A DNA stretch of 53,667 nucleotides, from NCBI GenBank assembly GCA_001803225.1, contig MHBF01000198.1, positions 852-54,518 on the forward strand, given 5' to 3'. The DNA is from Lentisphaerae bacterium GWF2_44_16 (GTDB lineage: Bacteria; Verrucomicrobiota; Lentisphaeria; Victivallales; GWF2-45-14). The stretch's first letter is position 1. Each line of letters opens with the position of its first letter. Of the stretch, positions 50,079-53,667 are shown piece after piece. Both the position numbers and the translations under genes were made by a program. The notes under the pieces were generated by a model. The model was not told the DNA's origin. It made no database searches and saw only the letters and a program-made list of their open reading frames with translations.

Positions 50079-51617
50079 ATGACAGAGAGAAAAGTTCAAC
50101 TGCTGATAGAGGAGATGCGCGCGAACGGGAATCTGCCCGCCATAAGCGAAAACGTGCGCGATATATGCAATATATCCAGGCAGTCCAACAGCTGTGCCGT
50201 TGATCTTGCCGCCATCATCATGAGGGATTGCGGTCTTACCGCGACTATCCTGACGACAGCCAATTCTACTCTGTATTCCCCCCGTTTTCCAATAAAAACG
50301 GTATCTTATGCTGTTACATTTCTGGGGTTTGAAAAGGTTTGCTCATTGGCCCTGGGCCTTTCTCTTTTTAAGCAGACTATGGAATCAGCACACAATCAGA
50401 AGCTTGTTCATTTATATGCCAGCTCGTACTTTTCCGGGACTTTTGCCATGGGGCTGGCGAGGGAGTTTAAACACAAAAATCCCGAAGAAATTTTTGTTGC
50501 CGGACTGCTCTACCGTCTGCCCTGGATAGCCCTGGCCAACACTTTTCCAAAACGCTTTCAGAATATGGAGTCGCTTATCCATAAAGGCAATCTTTCCTAT
50601 AACGAAGCGTGTCTCAAGGTTTTTGACGTTGAATACACAGATATCTGCAGCGGGCTTGTCAAAGTATATAACCTGCCCAACAATGTCTCGGATGTCCTTC
50701 TCAACAGAAACGGCGATGACGGTATGATAAATTCGCTGGTGCATCAGGCTGGACACATTGCCAATATGCTTTTCGGGGACAGGCTCGGCGGAAAGGATGC
50801 CATCTCCGAACTGAATGAAGCTGTAAGAACTCTTTTGCATAATGAAAATTTTTCAGCTTCGGATTTTATCAAGGATGCCTGTAAGAAAGACCACAATATA
50901 TCCAGGTTCTTCAAATTGGACAAAGGGGATATAGACATGATGGTTAACGCTCTGGAATGGGGCAAGGGCAATCCCGCTCAGATAACTTCCCAGTCTAATT
51001 TCGGGCAGGCTTGTGATGAAACTGTGCGTTCGCAGGAAGACCCCGAACAGATAATAGGACATTTCCTTACTGAACTTATGCTTTGGCACAAGCGGGACAT
51101 TGACGTAAACCAGATGCTGATGCTGGCACAGGAAGCTATTTTCCGCTGCATGTCCTCGCCTGAAGTGTTCACCGCGTTCCTGAATAATGAGAAATCACGG
51201 CTGACAGGCCGCTTTTACGCGGGAAACAGGGCAGACATAAAAGCGGAAGAATTTACTATCGCCGTTCATGATACGGATTCGCCTGTAATAGCGGCGCTGA
51301 CGGCGGGCAGAAGCGGACGCTGGTTTATCGGTGAGGAAGCGCTTCATCTGCCGGGACTCAAAAAACACATGAACATAAAGAGCGCTCTCTTTTCGCCGAT
51401 AACAGCAGCGAATCAGATTATCGGAATGTATTTTGTCGCCAGAACGGCAAATGACCTTTTTACTGAAAAGGAACAGGCATGGCTGGAGCAGATAGCCGAT
51501 TATGTGGGAAAAAGTTTTGAAAACATGCGAAAACGCCACGCCCCCAGCGAATACATGCCGGAGGGAAAAGAACAGGCTACCGAAAGTAGCGCCCCACCTG
51601 AAAATCCCAATTTATAA
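50079..51617 (+). CDS. HDOD-domain protein with C-terminal GAF-like domain
   Basis: A 512-aa cytoplasmic signalling protein. The HDOD domain (about 10-280) starts with LPAISENVRDICNISRQS, and has LTATILTTANSTLYSP, TVSYAVTFLGFEKVCSLALG and a later VFDVEYTDICSGL. HDOD proteins are HD-domain relatives without the metal-binding His-Asp pair and act as protein interaction or c-di-GMP-related regulators. The region from about 340 to 495 is GAF-like (SALFSPITAANQIIGMYFVAR, FTEKEQAWLEQIADYVGKSFEN). AAAGGAG precedes the ATG. Its end overlaps the convergent TPR gene by 6 bp. Confidence 0.88.
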   Translation: MTERKVQLLIEEMRANGNLPAISENVRDICNISRQSNSCAVDLAAIIMRDCGLTATILTTANSTLYSPRFPIKTVSYAVTFLGFEKVCSLALGLSLFKQTMESAHNQKLVHLYASSYFSGTFAMGLAREFKHKNPEEIFVAGLLYRLPWIALANTFPKRFQNMESLIHKGNLSYNEACLKVFDVEYTDICSGLVKVYNLPNNVSDVLLNRNGDDGMINSLVHQAGHIANMLFGDRLGGKDAISELNEAVRTLLHNENFSASDFIKDACKKDHNISRFFKLDKGDIDMMVNALEWGKGNPAQITSQSNFGQACDETVRSQEDPEQIIGHFLTELMLWHKRDIDVNQMLMLAQEAIFRCMSSPEVFTAFLNNEKSRLTGRFYAGNRADIKAEEFTIAVHDTDSPVIAALTAGRSGRWFIGEEALHLPGLKKHMNIKSALFSPITAANQIIGMYFVARTANDLFTEKEQAWLEQIADYVGKSFENMRKRHAPSEYMPEGKEQATESSAPPENPNL

Positions 51618-53135
51618 GTTGCCGGAAATACAGAATTTCAGATCATTTAAAATGTTGTTCAGCGGGACTTGCCAGTTTTTAGGTCTTTGCTGGCGGAATA
51701 ATTTCATTGAAGGATACCAGGCGCTTTGGGATTCGTTTATGGGCCAGCGCCAGTCCGGGGCATATGGCAGAAGCAAGCATGTTTTTACGCCCGTTGCTCC
51801 GGCAAGATGCGCCGTGGCCGTATCCACTGAAATAAGCATGTCGAGATGCGAAAGCAGTCCGGCGCTGTCCGCAAAATCCTTTATTTCTCCGGTGTGGTCT
51901 TTTATCTGAGGATATGATGAAAGCTGAGAGGAGGCCGGGCCTATCTGGAGGCTGTAATAAGTTATTCCAGGAATATTGAAAAGCAGTGATAACTCATCAA
52001 GTCTGATTGAACGGTTCCTGTCATTTTTATGAGTCGGGCTTCCTGCCCAGACCAGTCCGGCGTTGAAAGTGTTTTTGTTTATAAGTCCATCCCATTTTTT
52101 TACCGCTTCATCAGGTGCCTGCAGGTACGGGAAGGGAAGGGGGCAGAAATTTTCAGATGACAGTTTCAGGAAAAAAGGGATGCTGAGAAGCGGAAGCTGA
52201 AAATCGCAATTTATCTCATGTAGAGGTGTTTCAGAGCTGAGAAGCAAATCGATGCCCGGAAAATTTCCGGCGAGTTTCAGAAGCGGCGCGGGACAGCGGA
52301 AAATAGTTTTTCCGAAAAGCTTTTTTATAAGCGGCATGAAACGGATAAAATGAATAGCGTCTCCAATTCCCTGCTCCGATATTATCAATACCGTCGCGTT
52401 GCTGAAATTGCCGGAGGGAAGGGGCTTTCCGCTTGTGAGATATTTAAATTCAGGCTTTTTCAGCCTCCATTCAAATTCCAGCCAGCCCTCGCTGAAGTCT
52501 CCGTTCAGGAGAAGGGCGTTGGCGAGGTTCCAGTGCGCCTGGACAAAAGATGGAGCGAGAGAGACTGCTTTTCTGTATGCTGAAACAGCCTTTTCAATTT
52601 CATTTAATTTCTGATAGGAGGCCCCCGTATTGTTGTAAGCGTCGGCAAAAGAAGGGGAGAGCGAAATGGCCTTGGCGTAGAATTCGAGGGCTTTGCTGAA
52701 ATCTTCTTTTTCTTCATAAATATTTCCCAGATTGTTCCATGCGGCGGGATTTTCGGAGTTCAGGGATATAGCTTTTCTGTAACAGGCTTCCGCTTCATCG
52801 AACTTTCCCTCGGAAAAAAGGAGGGGGCCGAAATTCAGATAGAAAGACGGATTTTCAGGCTTCAGTTCAATAGACCTGCTTATAAAGGGAATGGCGCTTG
52901 CGTTGTCTCCCGTCTGATGGTAATAAAGGCCCAGAAAATGAAGCGCGTCAGCATTGTCGGCGTCATTTTTGAGTATCTCAAGATAAATATTTTTAGCTTC
53001 CTCAAGCCTGCCTGCCTGATGAAGCTGTAGAGCTGTATTGATGTCCGGCGACTGGGAGCGTTCCTTATAATCGCGCTGGAGTTTTGATATTGCCAGTATC
53101 CGTTCTCTTGAGGAATTTTTTTTGTTCTTAGCCAT
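51612..53135 (-). CDS. TPR-repeat glycosyltransferase (GT9-like)
   Basis: A 507-aa protein. Residues about 30-225 are at least five tetratricopeptide repeats (ALHFLGLYYHQTGDNASAIPFI, AAWNNLGNIYEEKEDFSKAL, DAYNNTGASYQKLNEIEKAV, QAHWNLANALLLNGDF). From about 245 a GT-B-like domain follows (SEQGIGDAIHFIRFMPLI, AGLVWAGSPTHKNDRNRSI, LISVDTATAHLAGATGVKTCLL), as in GT9-related transferases with fused TPRs, commonly protein or flagellin glycosylation candidates. No signal peptide is visible. The start overlaps the DUF3568 lipoprotein gene by 8 bp, so they are co-transcribed. Confidence 0.85.
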   Translation of the reverse strand: MAKNKKNSSRERILAISKLQRDYKERSQSPDINTALQLHQAGRLEEAKNIYLEILKNDADNADALHFLGLYYHQTGDNASAIPFISRSIELKPENPSFYLNFGPLLFSEGKFDEAEACYRKAISLNSENPAAWNNLGNIYEEKEDFSKALEFYAKAISLSPSFADAYNNTGASYQKLNEIEKAVSAYRKAVSLAPSFVQAHWNLANALLLNGDFSEGWLEFEWRLKKPEFKYLTSGKPLPSGNFSNATVLIISEQGIGDAIHFIRFMPLIKKLFGKTIFRCPAPLLKLAGNFPGIDLLLSSETPLHEINCDFQLPLLSIPFFLKLSSENFCPLPFPYLQAPDEAVKKWDGLINKNTFNAGLVWAGSPTHKNDRNRSIRLDELSLLFNIPGITYYSLQIGPASSQLSSYPQIKDHTGEIKDFADSAGLLSHLDMLISVDTATAHLAGATGVKTCLLLPYAPDWRWPINESQSAWYPSMKLFRQQRPKNWQVPLNNILNDLKFCISGNL

Positions 53136-53523
53136 CTGTGGGAACCAGCTTATGCAGCTCTTTTCTTATTACGGCAATGAACTCTTTCTCTTTTTTCCTG
53201 TCGCCGCCGATATAACCTATGCGGACATAGGCTTTGATATGTTCTTCTCCGTTATACTTGTATTTTCTATATGTTACTTTAATGCCGCTGCCCTCGTAAG
53301 TTCCGCCGCTGAGATTGTTCTCTGTTTCTTTTATTTCATATCCGGCCTCTGGAGCTGCCTTCAGGATGGCGGCGTCAAATTTTTCATGGTCCACTGCAAA
53401 AGTTGCCACCGTGGAGTTGCTTTCATGATAATCGTTGCTTCCCGCCCCAATCATGGTACAGCCGCCGGCCATCAACGCCAGCGACGCCATGAAGAGAAGC
53501 GGCAGTATAAATAATTTATTCAT
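53128..53523 (-). CDS. DUF3568 lipoprotein
   Basis: A 131-aa protein with a lipoprotein signal (lipobox LMAGGC, Cys22) and a small alpha/beta domain: TFAVDHEKFDAAILKAAPEAGYEI, followed by SGIKVTYRKYKYN and IKAYVRIGYIGGDRKKEKEFI, the DUF3568 pattern. Function unknown. A paralogue lies immediately upstream in the operon, and the TPR glycosyltransferase gene overlaps its end. Confidence 0.82.
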   Translation of the reverse strand: MNKLFILPLLFMASLALMAGGCTMIGAGSNDYHESNSTVATFAVDHEKFDAAILKAAPEAGYEIKETENNLSGGTYEGSGIKVTYRKYKYNGEEHIKAYVRIGYIGGDRKKEKEFIAVIRKELHKLVPTDG

Positions 53524-53539
53524 CAGATCTAAGGGAAAA

Positions 53540-53667
53540 TCAGTTTATTCCCAAGTCCTTTTTGATATCGGCTATGAGGGCATTTTCCTTGTCCTTGTCG
53601 CCGGCAAAGCCGATTCGGACGTAAAGTTTTACCTGGGTATCAGCGTCTTTCTTATATGTTATCTTTA
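53540..53667 (-). CDS. Second DUF3568-type protein (partial, C-terminus)
   Basis: The frame from the window end to TGA 53540-53542 encodes KITYKKDADTQVKLYVRIGF and then AGDKDKENALIADIKKDLG. This aligns with the C-terminus of the adjacent DUF3568 protein (VRIGYIGGDRKKEKEFIAVIRKEL). The two are tandem paralogues separated by 16 bp. The N-terminus lies beyond the window. Confidence 0.75.
   Translation of the reverse strand, partial: KITYKKDADTQVKLYVRIGFAGDKDKENALIADIKKDLGIN

Noticed and set aside
1-53667. tRNA genes, rRNA genes, CRISPR arrays and insertion sequences
   Set aside because: Reading for T-loop GGTTCRA-type signatures, regularly spaced direct repeats and transposase motifs gave nothing convincing; a tRNAscan or IS search was not possible here.

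Overview
The window is chromosomal DNA of a Gram-negative, probably anaerobic bacterium. Gene content points to the PVC superphylum, most likely Lentisphaerota. The signs are an H-X9-DG pilin-like protein lacking Gly at -1 in a LacI-controlled carbohydrate locus, a DUF4838 glycosidase-like protein, a PocR-AraC regulator beside FAD oxidoreductases, an AAA/PD-(D/E)XK ATPase, an EF-G of the mitochondrial EFG2 / spirochaete EF-G2 type, and DUF3568 lipoproteins. This assignment is inference from family content; no rRNA, tRNA or other marker is present. I saw no tRNA, rRNA, CRISPR array or intact insertion sequence.

Layout. 1-0.7 kb: end of an rnf operon (rnfG tail, rnfE). 0.75-2.3 kb: AAA-ATPase/nuclease-fold protein. 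2.4-9.9 kb (minus): a cell-shape run of an exported unknown, mreC, mreD and mrdA (PBP2), then a zinc-ribbon protein and EF-G2. 10-15 kb: AraC/PocR regulator divergent from three FAD-type oxidoreductase genes, the last carrying a HEAT-like tail. 15-16 kb: a promoter, ~100-nt leader and terminator in front of a CDF metal exporter with a Cys-rich tail. 16.2-19.7 kb: NtrB/NtrC-like two-component pair with a sugar-isomerase-like TIM barrel between the two genes. 19.7-25.1 kb (minus): LacI regulator, pilin-like protein, FG-GAP-like propeller protein and DUF4838 glycosidase-like protein, behind a promoter that overlaps two LacI-type operators. 25.3-29.8 kb: HIT hydrolase, trpA, GspG-like pseudopilin, hybrid sensor kinase. 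29.8-33.8 kb (minus): TPR-gene remnant, OppB-type permease, rlmN, GT39-like glycosyltransferase.

34-38 kb: dus, pyk (minus) and der, with a 22-bp perfect palindrome between pyk and der. 38-44.4 kb: Sel1/TPR lipoprotein and two fused aerotolerance-type proteins (BatB+BatC with a long Gln/Lys/Asp tract, and BatD+BatE). 45-47.7 kb: an exported beta-rich protein, a class B PBP pedestal domain with no transpeptidase domain, and a SEDS (RodA/FtsW) glycosyltransferase. 47.7-53.7 kb: Prc-type protease, HDOD/GAF protein, TPR glycosyltransferase, and two tandem DUF3568 proteins, the second cut by the window end.

The strongest candidate for something undescribed is the 45-47.7 kb cluster. The pedestal protein stops exactly where a transpeptidase domain should begin and overlaps a SEDS gene that keeps its catalytic Asp. 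A complete PBP2 is encoded 38 kb away with mreCD but without rodA. This suggests a SEDS polymerase whose activator has been separated from cross-linking. Next in interest are the leader/sRNA before the CDF gene, the autoregulated LacI locus, and the pseudopilin-hybrid kinase pair.
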